Shown: positions 43,596-50,801 of the stretch, piece after piece
How positions within the stretch are numbered: position 1 is the stretch's first letter
How the letters are laid out: every line of letters begins with the position of its first letter
Origin: Fumia sp045615345
GTDB lineage: Bacteria > Bacillota > Clostridia > Oscillospirales > Ruminococcaceae
Length of the DNA stretch: 64,000 nucleotides
Direction: 5' to 3'
NCBI GenBank assembly: GCA_045615345.1
Contig: JAZLER010000011.1
Span: forward strand, 62,001-126,000
Notes under the pieces: generated by a model
Seen by the model: only the letters and a program-made list of their open reading frames with translations
Database searches by the model: none
Told to the model about the DNA's origin: nothing
Translations under genes and position numbers: made by a program

Positions 43596-44258
43596 CTAAT
43601 TTTCACCTTTCACTAAAAATGCGTCATATCTAATATATTCATCTAAAATTTCGGCAGGAAACCATTCACGAACGCCAGTATTTAATAACCTAATCGCAAT
43701 TGTCCTATCTGCACCTGGGTATATGGCATAAATTTTTTGGTCTCCAATGATACCATTTTCTTTTAATGCGTCATAAATATTCGAAAGAATATCTGAAGCA
43801 AACTGTCTGTAAACCCCTTCAGGATAATCAAATACAATAGGAAACGGAAAAAAGAAAATAATATTTTCATCTGATTTATCGTTTTCAATTTCTTTTTTCA
43901 TAATATCATATAGTTTTAATTCTTCTACTTTGTGAAAACCTCTTTCTTTAATTATTTTTTCAGAAAACTCGGCACACTCATTCATCATAGATTTAAGCCA
44001 TTTTTCAAAATCGGAATCGCGACTACCAATCCATTTACCTTGTTCTTTGGTAATGGGAAGCTTAGCGTCATATTTTGCTCCCGTTTTTTTATCGATAAAA
44101 TCACATTCACCATTAGACTGTGATTCTAAATGCTCATACTGGTTTGGAAATAATTGAGTAGAAGCATTTAACAATTCTAAAATGACACATTCATATTCCC
44201 CGCCTTTGATAAAGGATTTGAATCGTTCACTAATAGTAGCATAATTCTGTATAACCAT
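43596..44258 (-). CDS. Unknown 220-residue protein, possible PD-(D/E)XK nuclease
   Basis: No recognised family. NGECDFIDKKTGAKYDAKLP around residues 49-68 gives an E-x-D ... D-A-K arrangement (Glu51/Asp53 and Asp64-x-Lys66) compatible with a PD-(D/E)XK nuclease core, preceded by a helix and followed by helices and a strand (ENIIFFFPFPIVFDYPEG). An incomplete terminator-like AAGCCGGAGAG/TTCCGCCTT lies past the stop, at about 43550-43572. It is the next gene upstream of the retron, in the same direction, but the retron has its own promoter. It may be a separate defence gene or retron accessory. Confidence 0.6.
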   Translation of the reverse strand: MVIQNYATISERFKSFIKGGEYECVILELLNASTQLFPNQYEHLESQSNGECDFIDKKTGAKYDAKLPITKEQGKWIGSRDSDFEKWLKSMMNECAEFSEKIIKERGFHKVEELKLYDIMKKEIENDKSDENIIFFFPFPIVFDYPEGVYRQFASDILSNIYDALKENGIIGDQKIYAIYPGADRTIAIRLLNTGVREWFPAEILDEYIRYDAFLVKGEN

Positions 44259-44340
44259 AAAAATCCTCCAACCTAAAATAAAATTTCCTAAAACAATTAT
44301 ACCACATTATTTAAATAGTTTAAATATAATCTTAAAAAGC

Positions 44341-44405
44341 AAAAAGGCGTGGCTCAAGTCGGATCGGGCTGTGTAATAGCCGTCACGCTAGAGATACGCC
44401 TTTTT
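44341..44405. terminator. Structured terminator-like element
   Basis: AAAAAGGCGT (44341-44350) pairs with ACGCCTTTTT (44396-44405) around an inner GGCT/AGCC hairpin, with A and T runs on both sides. It separates the island gene at 44258 from the sRNA-like unit downstream. Confidence 0.65.
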
Positions 44406-44446
44406 TTTGTAGCACCGAATGGTGCAATTATCAAAGCGGAAAGGAT

Positions 44447-44475
44447 TTGATTTTGGGGTGGATTTGTGGTATAAT
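44447..44475 (+). promoter_or_regulatory. Promoter driving the 44.5-kb repeat RNA
   Basis: TTGATT (44447-44452), 17-bp spacer, perfect TATAAT (44470-44475), pointing into the repeated structured element. Confidence 0.7.
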
Positions 44476-44687
44476 ACGGGTATGAGTTTGGGTCTGGTTT
44501 ATGGTATATTGCCGGTATAAATTCAGGGGGATTTTCCCTGATAATTTTATCATTAATTTTATCTTTATTTTTCTCTTTACTTTATCTTTTCCTTTATGAA
44601 ATTTAGTGTAAAGTGATATTCTTTACATTTGACAAACACCGATAAACACTGGGTTTGTGGTAACTCCGAAACAGTGGTGAAAGATAC

Positions 44688-44707
44688 AAGTCCTGTCGCC
44701 CGCACCA
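44688..44707 (+). repeat. tRNA 3'-end-like fragment (possible attachment site)
   Basis: AAGTCCTGTCGCCCGCACCA, like the 2115-2134 fragment, has the form of a tRNA T-stem, acceptor and CCA end without a tRNA body. It marks the edge between defence/mobile genes and core-type genes, so it may be the distal att site of the island. Confidence 0.45.
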
Positions 44708-44715
44708 TAAAAAAG

Positions 44716-44751
44716 AAACCACAAAGCCTTAAAACACGGGCTTTGTGGTTT
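44716..44751. terminator. Terminator hairpin, copy 3
   Basis: AAACCACAAAGCC (44716-44728) pairs perfectly with GGCTTTGTGGTTT (44739-44751) and is followed by more T. It ends the sRNA-like unit on the plus strand and the 5'-nucleotidase gene on the minus strand. Confidence 0.85.
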
Positions 44752-44787
44752 TTTGTTTTTAAGAAAACTATTTTTCCATTACGGATA

Positions 44788-46407
44788 TCATTTGGTAAAG
44801 GTAATTCTTCCCTGGGGATTTGCGTATTCCTCGCCGATGATACCGCCAAGGTTATCTGTGATGTAGTTTTCAAGGAGTTCGATGTCGAGTGTTCCCTCGG
44901 CATCAATAAGTTTTGCATCCTTAAACATTGCCATTCCGTCACCGAGGGAAAGGAGATGGAAGTTAAAGCCTGCAAGAACGTAATTCTTACTTAAATCAAG
45001 ATCGAGATATTCACTGCTTTCCTTGTCGAGCACCTTGACATCGTATACACGGTAATCGCCGTCTACGCCTGTAAAGAAGCCGTTGTCATCGGTAGTAACA
45101 GATGTGGGGATTTGAGTATTCATCGAGAAGATGACACCCGACATATTCGGGAAACTTCCGCTTTCTTCGGGGTACTTCATTACACCCATTTCCAGCATAT
45201 CGAGAAGAACCTGTCCTGTAATCTCAACTGTTACGACCTGATTGTTGTAAGGGAATACCGAGAAAATGTCGTTGAAAGTAACTTCCCCTGCTTCTATGGG
45301 TGCACGGAGTCCACCACCGTTAACAAAGGATACATCAGCACCAGTAATTATACGAAGTGCGTCAGAGCAAAGGTTACCGATAGCTGTTTCGCTGTTTCTT
45401 ACAAGACGGGTTTCGCCGTCGTGAGTATCAAGGGTTACTTTGCTTTCTCCGATTACACGATTGCCGAGTTCGGCGTAGTTTTCATTGATTTCAGCGATAT
45501 ACGCGTCAATGCTTTCATCTGTCTTTTCGTATGTATCGGTTTTTACAAGTTCGGTATCAAACCCGTCATTGGTGATGGTGAGTTTACCGATATACTCAAA
45601 CTTTGTTCCTGTGGAGGATAAAAGAACATCTTCGCCTTTTTTATCCTTCACTATCTTTTCATCGATAACAATATGAGCATGTGCATCCAGAACCACGTCA
45701 AAACCTTTGGTATTCTCAATAATGTCGGTAATATCAAACAGTTCCCCTGACTCGTCATAGCCGACATGGGAAAGTGCTACCACATAATCAGCACCCTCTT
45801 TTTTAGCGGCATTGATGTTTTTCTGAACAAGGTCATACATCTCTGCCTCGTTGAAGGTGTAGATAATCTCGCCATTTTCGTCTTTGAACTGGGCGGGATT
45901 TGAGGATTTTATGGTTTCGGGTGTGGTGATGCCGATATAGGCAATCTCAAAGTTACCATAGGGTACGATGGTGTAGGAATCAAAGTATGATTCGTCTTCC
46001 CCACCTTTGGCGAAATTGCAGGAGATAAACTTGGTAGCTGAGAGATTATTCAGTTCTTCAAGACGAGGAAGCTGATAGTCAAACTCATGGTTACCGAGAG
46101 CGATGGCATCATAGCCCACCTTATTCATAAGGTTTATGATGTACTCACCTTTGGAAACTGCACCCAGGGTACCACCCTGAACAAAGTCGCCCGAGGAAAC
46201 TACACCTACATATTCATAGCTTCCAGAAAGCTCGTTTTTCAAAGCAGACAGTTTTGAATATCCGTCTACGGCACAATGAACGTCGTTTTCATATAAAATC
46301 ACGATTGGCTCATGTGTGTTATTTTGTGTGTATAAGGTAACCGCCAATGCCGCAGTAAGCAGAACGCAAAGGCAAATTACTATACTTAAAATTCTTCTTT
46401 TTTTCAC
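44788..46407 (-). CDS. 5'-nucleotidase / 2',3'-cyclic phosphodiesterase (UshA-like), secreted or membrane-anchored
   Basis: A 539-residue two-metal phosphoesterase that removes phosphate from extracellular nucleotides. An N-terminal hydrophobic signal/anchor (ILSIVICLCVLLTAALAVTL) precedes ENDVHCAVDGY, SSGDFVQGG, ALGNHEFDYQ and LDAHAHIV-like motifs, which are the metal ligands. The C-terminal nucleotide-binding domain shows SFVNGGGLRAPI and FPYNNQVV with the substrate-binding Phe. No LPXTG. GTG start. First gene after the presumed island edge, and of a core-metabolism type. Confidence 0.93.
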   Translation of the reverse strand: MKKRRILSIVICLCVLLTAALAVTLYTQNNTHEPIVILYENDVHCAVDGYSKLSALKNELSGSYEYVGVVSSGDFVQGGTLGAVSKGEYIINLMNKVGYDAIALGNHEFDYQLPRLEELNNLSATKFISCNFAKGGEDESYFDSYTIVPYGNFEIAYIGITTPETIKSSNPAQFKDENGEIIYTFNEAEMYDLVQKNINAAKKEGADYVVALSHVGYDESGELFDITDIIENTKGFDVVLDAHAHIVIDEKIVKDKKGEDVLLSSTGTKFEYIGKLTITNDGFDTELVKTDTYEKTDESIDAYIAEINENYAELGNRVIGESKVTLDTHDGETRLVRNSETAIGNLCSDALRIITGADVSFVNGGGLRAPIEAGEVTFNDIFSVFPYNNQVVTVEITGQVLLDMLEMGVMKYPEESGSFPNMSGVIFSMNTQIPTSVTTDDNGFFTGVDGDYRVYDVKVLDKESSEYLDLDLSKNYVLAGFNFHLLSLGDGMAMFKDAKLIDAEGTLDIELLENYITDNLGGIIGEEYANPQGRITFTK

Positions 46408-46468
46408 GTTATTTCACCAAGGATCTTTTAAAAATTGCAAAGTGCATAATACAAATTTATTTTATCGA

Positions 46469-46490
46469 GGGGATGCAGACACATCCCCCG
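46469..46490 (-). terminator. Possible terminator of the solute-binding protein gene
   Basis: GGGGATG/CATCCCC hairpin with a 6-base loop just past the stop; no clear T run, so weak. Confidence 0.4.
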
Positions 46491-46505
46491 CGATTTATGC
46501 TTTGA

Positions 46506-47333
46506 TTACTTGTCGGATTTGAGTGCGATTATAGCGAAGCAATCAGAAAAATAGCTTTCGGTTACGAGTGTTCCATCAACTTTTTCTGCACCTTCGGCAC
46601 CACAAACAGTACAGGTCATACCCTTTGTCCAAAAAACTGCATCCACTTTGCCATTCGACAAAGCTATTGCTCTTGCGCCTGTTTCAATCTGAACAAGCTC
46701 AATGTTTACCTTTGCTCTGTTTGCGATTTCAGTAAGGATAGCAATATTAAATCCTGCTGCCTTGCCGTCTGCTGTAACAAAGTCCATAGGAGGCAAGTCG
46801 CCTGTTACACCGATTTTGATGGTTTTTGCACCGTTAAACTTAGGCAAATCCTTTGCTTCGGGATTGGTTTCGATGTATGCCTTCAAATCGTTTTCAACAA
46901 GGGTGTCCAGTGTGCCGTCCTCATTCATTGCCTTGATAGCATCGTTGAGGATGTCATAAACTTCCTTGTTTTCTTCCATAGTCATCATGGAAAAATCAGT
47001 TTTTCTGCCTGTTTTAAACACATTGATTTTTTCGTTTGTGCTGGAAACATAGTTTGCAGTACATTCTTCAAGACCGATTGAATCGATTTTCTTGTTGTTA
47101 AGGTCCATAAGTGCAGTAGTGAGGTTGTTATAACTGATTCGTTCGATAATGATGTTTTCGGGTTCGCTGTTTTCTTCTGCCATGTGTGCAAGGTGTTCTG
47201 CGGACTGCAAGGTTTCCATACCACCAGCCTCAAGTACGCCTGATCTGCGAACACGCTCTTCCTCTTCCCCACCGCAAGCGGTGAGGGACAGGAGCATAAT
47301 TCCTGCCAAGAGGATTGATAAAAGTTTTTTCAT
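46506..47333 (-). CDS. Substrate-binding lipoprotein of amino-acid ABC type
   Basis: A 275-residue lipoprotein: signal MKKLLSILLAGIMLLSLTAC with the lipobox LTAC, then a type 2 periplasmic-binding fold. Notably the order is unusual: a second-lobe-like half (SYNNLTTALMDLNNKKIDSI through LVENDLKAYIE) comes first and a first-lobe-like half (IKIGVTGDLPPMDFVTADGK, AAGFNIAILTEIANRAKV) second, as in the offset arrangement of the big fusion protein at 51890-54844. The last part has CTVCG. It is separated from the upstream rsbW-like gene by a palindromic repeat. Probably an amino-acid or similar solute sensor. Confidence 0.85.
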   Translation of the reverse strand: MKKLLSILLAGIMLLSLTACGGEEEERVRRSGVLEAGGMETLQSAEHLAHMAEENSEPENIIIERISYNNLTTALMDLNNKKIDSIGLEECTANYVSSTNEKINVFKTGRKTDFSMMTMEENKEVYDILNDAIKAMNEDGTLDTLVENDLKAYIETNPEAKDLPKFNGAKTIKIGVTGDLPPMDFVTADGKAAGFNIAILTEIANRAKVNIELVQIETGARAIALSNGKVDAVFWTKGMTCTVCGAEGAEKVDGTLVTESYFSDCFAIIALKSDK

Positions 47334-47375
47334 TTTCTTTACTTCAATTTCTTAAATTAATAACTATTTTTCGTC

Positions 47376-47486
47376 AGCCTCCCCTTGTCAGGGGAGGTGG
47401 GTTGCGAAGTAACTCGGAGGGGGGTTACTTGTTGTTTTCTCTCCCTCCGTCAGCTTCGCTGACACCTCCCTCGTCAGAGGGAGGCT
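47376..47486. repeat. Palindromic GC-rich repeat (MITE/REP-like)
   Basis: A ~111-bp element with inverted ends AGCCTCCC/GGGAGGCT and nested repeats of CCTCCC..TGTCAG..GGGAGGTG, much richer in G+C than its surroundings. It is of the kind scattered between genes in many gut Clostridia. It sits between the rsbW-like gene and the lipoprotein gene and could act as a terminator in either direction. Confidence 0.7.
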
Positions 47487-47493
47487 CTTTTAG

Positions 47494-47901
47494 TTAAAAA
47501 TTCTTCTTAATTTTCAGAATGTTCTGTCCATCCTTGTATTCGTAGGTGATGTCGTCCATGGTCTTTTTAACCATAAAGATTCCAAGGCCACCGATTTCTC
47601 TCTCATCTGCGGTGAGAGTTGTGTTGGGATCAGCTTTTGCCAGAGGATCGTAAGGTACGCCGTTATCAATGAAAGTAATGATTACGGCGAGAGGATCTTC
47701 GGTAACCTCTACACGAACGGTAGCGTCCCCTGTTTCGGGGTTGTACGCATAGTGAGCAATGTTGCCGAAAAGCTCGTCGATAGCGATGTCAATCTGCATC
47801 TGTGCTTTCATGGGGCAATCAAGCGCTTCTAACTGTTCGTTTACAAACTCTGTTACAGTTTCAATATTTTCTACTGTTGCGGCAATCTTCAGTTCTTTCA
47901 C
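47494..47901 (-). CDS. RsbW-like anti-sigma/serine kinase (HATPase)
   Basis: A 135-residue GHKL ATPase of the RsbW/SpoIIAB type. IAIDELFGNIAHYAY is the N box, FIDNGVPYDP the G1 box and EIGGLGIFMVKKTMDD the G2/lid. Such proteins bind or phosphorylate STAS antagonists and hold a sigma factor or other target. Two STAS proteins and a PP2C phosphatase are encoded in the same operon, completing the partner-switching triad; no sigma factor gene is in the window. Overlaps the phosphatase gene by 4 bp. Confidence 0.92.
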   Translation of the reverse strand: MKELKIAATVENIETVTEFVNEQLEALDCPMKAQMQIDIAIDELFGNIAHYAYNPETGDATVRVEVTEDPLAVIITFIDNGVPYDPLAKADPNTTLTADEREIGGLGIFMVKKTMDDITYEYKDGQNILKIKKNF

Positions 47902-49553
47902 TGTGCATCCTTCTTTCGTTCCATTTTTGCTTTGTATTCAAGGCAAAGCATTGTAATATCGTCAAACTGCTCAGCCTCGCCTACAAACTCGTCAATATCA
48001 TTCTTGACAGCAGGAAGAATATCGTTTGGTGCTTCGTTTTTCACCTTGTTTAGAATAACTTCAAGGCGTTCCATTCCGTAAAGTTCGTTATTTACGTTGG
48101 TAGCTTCGGTTACACCGTCGGTGTACTGGAAGATCTTGTCGCCGGGCTCAAGTGTCATTGAACCTGCTTTGTATTTCATATCTTCCATACCTGCAAGGAC
48201 AAAACCTGCACGAATCTTGTAAGGCTCGAAATTGCTACCTGCTTTGCAGATAAAGGGCATTTCGTGTCCTGCGTTAACATAGACAAACTCGCCTGTTTCA
48301 AGGTCTAAAACACCCTCAAAGGCTGTGATGAACATCTCTTCACTGTTGGATTCGCAGAGAAGGTTGTTTACCTCAGTAAATACCGTGCCCAGATCCCTGT
48401 CGGGAGTGGTATGGTCTTTGATAAGTGTTTTACCGATAACCATAAAGAGTGCTGCGGGAACACCCTTGCCTGATACGTCAGCCATAACAATTGCAAGGTG
48501 TTTTTCGTCAACCATAAAGAAGTCGTAGAAGTCTCCGCCCACCTCTTTTGCAGGGTCCATAGTAGCATAAATATCGATTTCGTGTCTTTCGGGGAATGCA
48601 GGGAAAATGCAAGGAAGCATTGAGCCCTGGATATGTTTCGCAACGTCAAGCTCTGCTCCGATACGTTCCTTTTCAGCGGTTACAGTGCTGAGTTTGTTGA
48701 TATAATCCTTAACGTCGCTGTACATCTGCTTGAAGGAGTCAGACAGTTCCTCAATTTCGTCCCCTGTGTTGATTGAAACCTCGATAGCTTCGTCTTTTTC
48801 GAGATTCTGTACCATACTCTTTGAAACATCTCGAAGGAGATTGATAGGAGTTACAATTCTCCTTCTTACAAAAGAATAGAACATCCATATTGCAAGCAAG
48901 ATTATCAGTATAATTATAATTGGAACAATATTAAGGAATTCACGCATATCCGCCTGCAGATTGGTCATATACATATCAGCGCCGACAATCGCAACAGGCT
49001 CGCCGTTACTGTCTGTAATCACAGAGTATGCGGATGCCATTGAGCCATACTTTTCGTCTTTTGACAGGGTGAGTTCTCTGTGCTCTTCTCTATCATAGAA
49101 GATTTTATAAATTGTTTCCCTGTCGCTTTCGTCCCAGTATGCCTCACGGTCGCCAAGCTCGGAGATTTCAGTTTCCGTTTCGCCTTCCTTGAGTACGTTG
49201 GCATCCCAGATATAAACTACTTCATTCTTTTCGGGGACAAACACGTAGAAATACTGAATTTCCGTATTGTAGCGGAAAGTATTCAGGTAAGAAAGAATAG
49301 CGTCATAGTATTCGTCCTTTTCCCCTGTTTCGAGATAATGGGAGATTTTATCACCATCAAGCATCTCTGCCGTAGCCTCGGTATAGGCGAATGCTGTATC
49401 TCTGTAGTTGCCCATTGCTTTTCTTATGTACTGGTCTGCAACTACAAAACTGATAACCAGAATTAAAACTACGCCAAGTATTGCGAAACTTCGTATAACC
49501 GCAAACTGTAGTTTACGGTTTTTTCGCATATTCCTTTTATTTTTCCTTTTCAC
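47898..49553 (-). CDS. SpoIIE/RsbU-type PP2C phosphatase with extracellular sensor and HAMP
   Basis: A 551-residue membrane phosphatase. TM1 (residues ~20-40), an extracytoplasmic Cache-like sensor (~45-205, with WDANVLKEGE and AIVGADMYMTNL), TM2 (IVPIIIILIILLAIWMFYSF), HAMP (~230-285), a short coil, then the PP2C-SpoIIE domain with GGDFYDFFMVDEKHLAI, MADVSGKGVPAALFM and FQYTDGVTEA carrying the metal Asp residues. It should dephosphorylate the STAS proteins encoded next to it in response to an outside signal. 14 bases after the first STAS gene's stop. Confidence 0.94.
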   Translation of the reverse strand: MKRKNKRNMRKNRKLQFAVIRSFAILGVVLILVISFVVADQYIRKAMGNYRDTAFAYTEATAEMLDGDKISHYLETGEKDEYYDAILSYLNTFRYNTEIQYFYVFVPEKNEVVYIWDANVLKEGETETEISELGDREAYWDESDRETIYKIFYDREEHRELTLSKDEKYGSMASAYSVITDSNGEPVAIVGADMYMTNLQADMREFLNIVPIIIILIILLAIWMFYSFVRRRIVTPINLLRDVSKSMVQNLEKDEAIEVSINTGDEIEELSDSFKQMYSDVKDYINKLSTVTAEKERIGAELDVAKHIQGSMLPCIFPAFPERHEIDIYATMDPAKEVGGDFYDFFMVDEKHLAIVMADVSGKGVPAALFMVIGKTLIKDHTTPDRDLGTVFTEVNNLLCESNSEEMFITAFEGVLDLETGEFVYVNAGHEMPFICKAGSNFEPYKIRAGFVLAGMEDMKYKAGSMTLEPGDKIFQYTDGVTEATNVNNELYGMERLEVILNKVKNEAPNDILPAVKNDIDEFVGEAEQFDDITMLCLEYKAKMERKKDAQ

Positions 49554-49567
49554 TTTGTCAAACCACC

Positions 49568-49864
49568 TTATTCGATTGTCAGGATATCAATAAAACCTGT
49601 TACTTCAAAAATTTCATTGATGGTTTCGTTTACGTTTCTTACAACCATTTCACCCTGTTTGTTCATAACTTTCTGTGCAGAAAGGAGAACACGAAGTCCT
49701 GCGGAAGAAAGGTACTCAAGAGATGCAAAATCGAGAACGAGTTTTGTAACCCCTTCAAAGCTTTCTTTAAGTGCAGCTTCAAGTTCGGGTGCAGTAGTGG
49801 TGTCAAGTCTGCCAGCCACGTTTACAGTAAGTTCAGTTCCGTTTAAAATTTTATCGATTGTCAT
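49568..49864 (-). CDS. STAS-domain anti-sigma antagonist, copy A
   Basis: A 98-residue SpoIIAA/RsbV-like protein. LDFASLEYLSSAGLRVLLSA contains the conserved Ser that the kinase phosphorylates and the phosphatase releases. GGAGG at 8 bases selects the ATG at 49864; an upstream TTG overlaps it. Its nucleotide sequence is about 94% identical by eye to the second STAS gene at 50473-50769, so this is a recent duplication or a pair kept alike by gene conversion. Confidence 0.94.
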   Translation of the reverse strand: MTIDKILNGTELTVNVAGRLDTTTAPELEAALKESFEGVTKLVLDFASLEYLSSAGLRVLLSAQKVMNKQGEMVVRNVNETINEIFEVTGFIDILTIE

Positions 49865-49882
49865 TGTAATAACCTCCAATTT

Positions 49883-50455
49883 TTACGCAAAGTTTTTGGT
49901 GATGATGATTTCAACGTCTTTAGCTTTAATGCCGACAGTTACATCATCTGCGATATTAGCTATGATGGATTTTTCAATCTCATCCCAGCGGTCTTCTTCG
50001 TCCTGGTTTGCGTTTTTGTACTTTTTGAGTGACCAGCCTGTGCTGATCACAGCGCCACCGTCAAAGCTGTCGCCACCGTTTATGTATGCTGCATCTTCGG
50101 GATACATCATATTTTCAACAACGTCACGGATTTTGCCCATAACGCCTTTTGCCGCTGCATTTTTGTTGTCAGAAGATACGCCGACAAATCCTTTTTTGGT
50201 TTTCTTGTCCATCTCCTGATAAAGGGAAATACGGGTGATAAGTTCAAATTTAAGGTTATCTTCCTCAATCCAGAACTCACCGTCATAACAGCCTGAAAGT
50301 TCTTTCAGCATTCCAACGAGTTCTTCTGCAAGAAGACGAAGGCGGAGTGCTTTTTTGCTGTCAAGACCAGAGGAAGCGGATATCTTTTGTGTTTCATCAA
50401 GAATATCGCTGAGGTTTTTAGTGTTGCGGTCTATATTGATCACAGTTGATTTCAT
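49883..50455 (-). CDS. Unknown 190-residue protein between two STAS genes (degenerate HATPase-like?)
   Basis: No firm match. Residues ~35-55 (ALRLRLLAEELVGMLKEL) recall the N-box helix of RsbW/HATPase proteins, and VGVSSDNKNAAAKGVMGKI and a C-terminal VTVGIKAKDVEIIITKNF give a strand, but the glycine-rich G1/G2 boxes are missing. It could be a non-ATP-binding relative that recognises the STAS partners. AGGAGG lies just upstream. Lies within the partner-switch operon with gaps of 17-18 bases on both sides. Confidence 0.7.
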   Translation of the reverse strand: MKSTVINIDRNTKNLSDILDETQKISASSGLDSKKALRLRLLAEELVGMLKELSGCYDGEFWIEEDNLKFELITRISLYQEMDKKTKKGFVGVSSDNKNAAAKGVMGKIRDVVENMMYPEDAAYINGGDSFDGGAVISTGWSLKKYKNANQDEEDRWDEIEKSIIANIADDVTVGIKAKDVEIIITKNFA

Positions 50456-50472
50456 TGAACTATCCTCCTGTA

Positions 50473-50769
50473 TTATTCGATTGTCAGGATATCAATAAAA
50501 CCTGTTACTTCAAAGATTTCATTGATGGTTTCGTTTACGTTTCTTACAACCATTTCACCCTGTTTGTTCATAACTTTCTGTGCAGAAAGGAGAACACGAA
50601 GTCCTGCAGAAGAAAGGTACTCAAGAGATGCGAAATCGAGAACGAGTTTTGTAACTCCGTCAAAGCTGTCTTTAAGTGCAGCTTCAAGTTCGGGTGCAGT
50701 AGTGGTGTCAAGTCTGCCTGACACCTTTACATTAAGTTCTGTTCCATTTAAATTCTTTTCGATTGTCAT
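50473..50769 (-). CDS. STAS-domain anti-sigma antagonist, copy B
   Basis: 98 residues, same motif LDFASLEYLSSAGLRVLLSA with the phosphorylatable Ser as copy A; only the first ~35 residues differ at a few positions (EKNLNG, VKVSG). First of the regulatory genes after the ABC ATPase gene (32-bp gap). Having two near-identical antagonists in one operon would raise dosage or allow separate partners. Confidence 0.94.
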   Translation of the reverse strand: MTIEKNLNGTELNVKVSGRLDTTTAPELEAALKDSFDGVTKLVLDFASLEYLSSAGLRVLLSAQKVMNKQGEMVVRNVNETINEIFEVTGFIDILTIE

Positions 50770-50801
50770 TTTGATTACCTCTTTTTTAAAAATTTATTTT
50801 T

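Larger units (their letters stand above)
44482..44751 (+). ncRNA. Candidate small RNA containing repeat element copy 1
   Basis: Between the promoter and the terminator at 44716-44751 lies a ~196-bp segment (44494-44689) nearly identical to 58138-58332. It can fold into TTTAT/ATAAA, TCAGGG/CCCTGA and TGTAAAG/CTTTACA hairpins and an outer CACTG/CAGTG pairing. No reading frame of note is present. At its 3' end the unit runs into the tRNA-3'-end-like 20-mer (44688-44707) and a strong terminator. Expression is predicted from sequence only. Confidence 0.5.

Noticed and set aside
44482..44707. A complete tRNA gene ending at 44707
   Set aside because: The upstream bases cannot form the acceptor 5' strand, D arm or anticodon arm; only the last ~20 bases look like a tRNA.
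49617..50219. 200-codon plus-strand frame opposite the STAS and 190-aa genes
   Set aside because: Ser/Phe-rich composition is the usual by-product of the opposite strand; its start repeats exactly in the second STAS copy.
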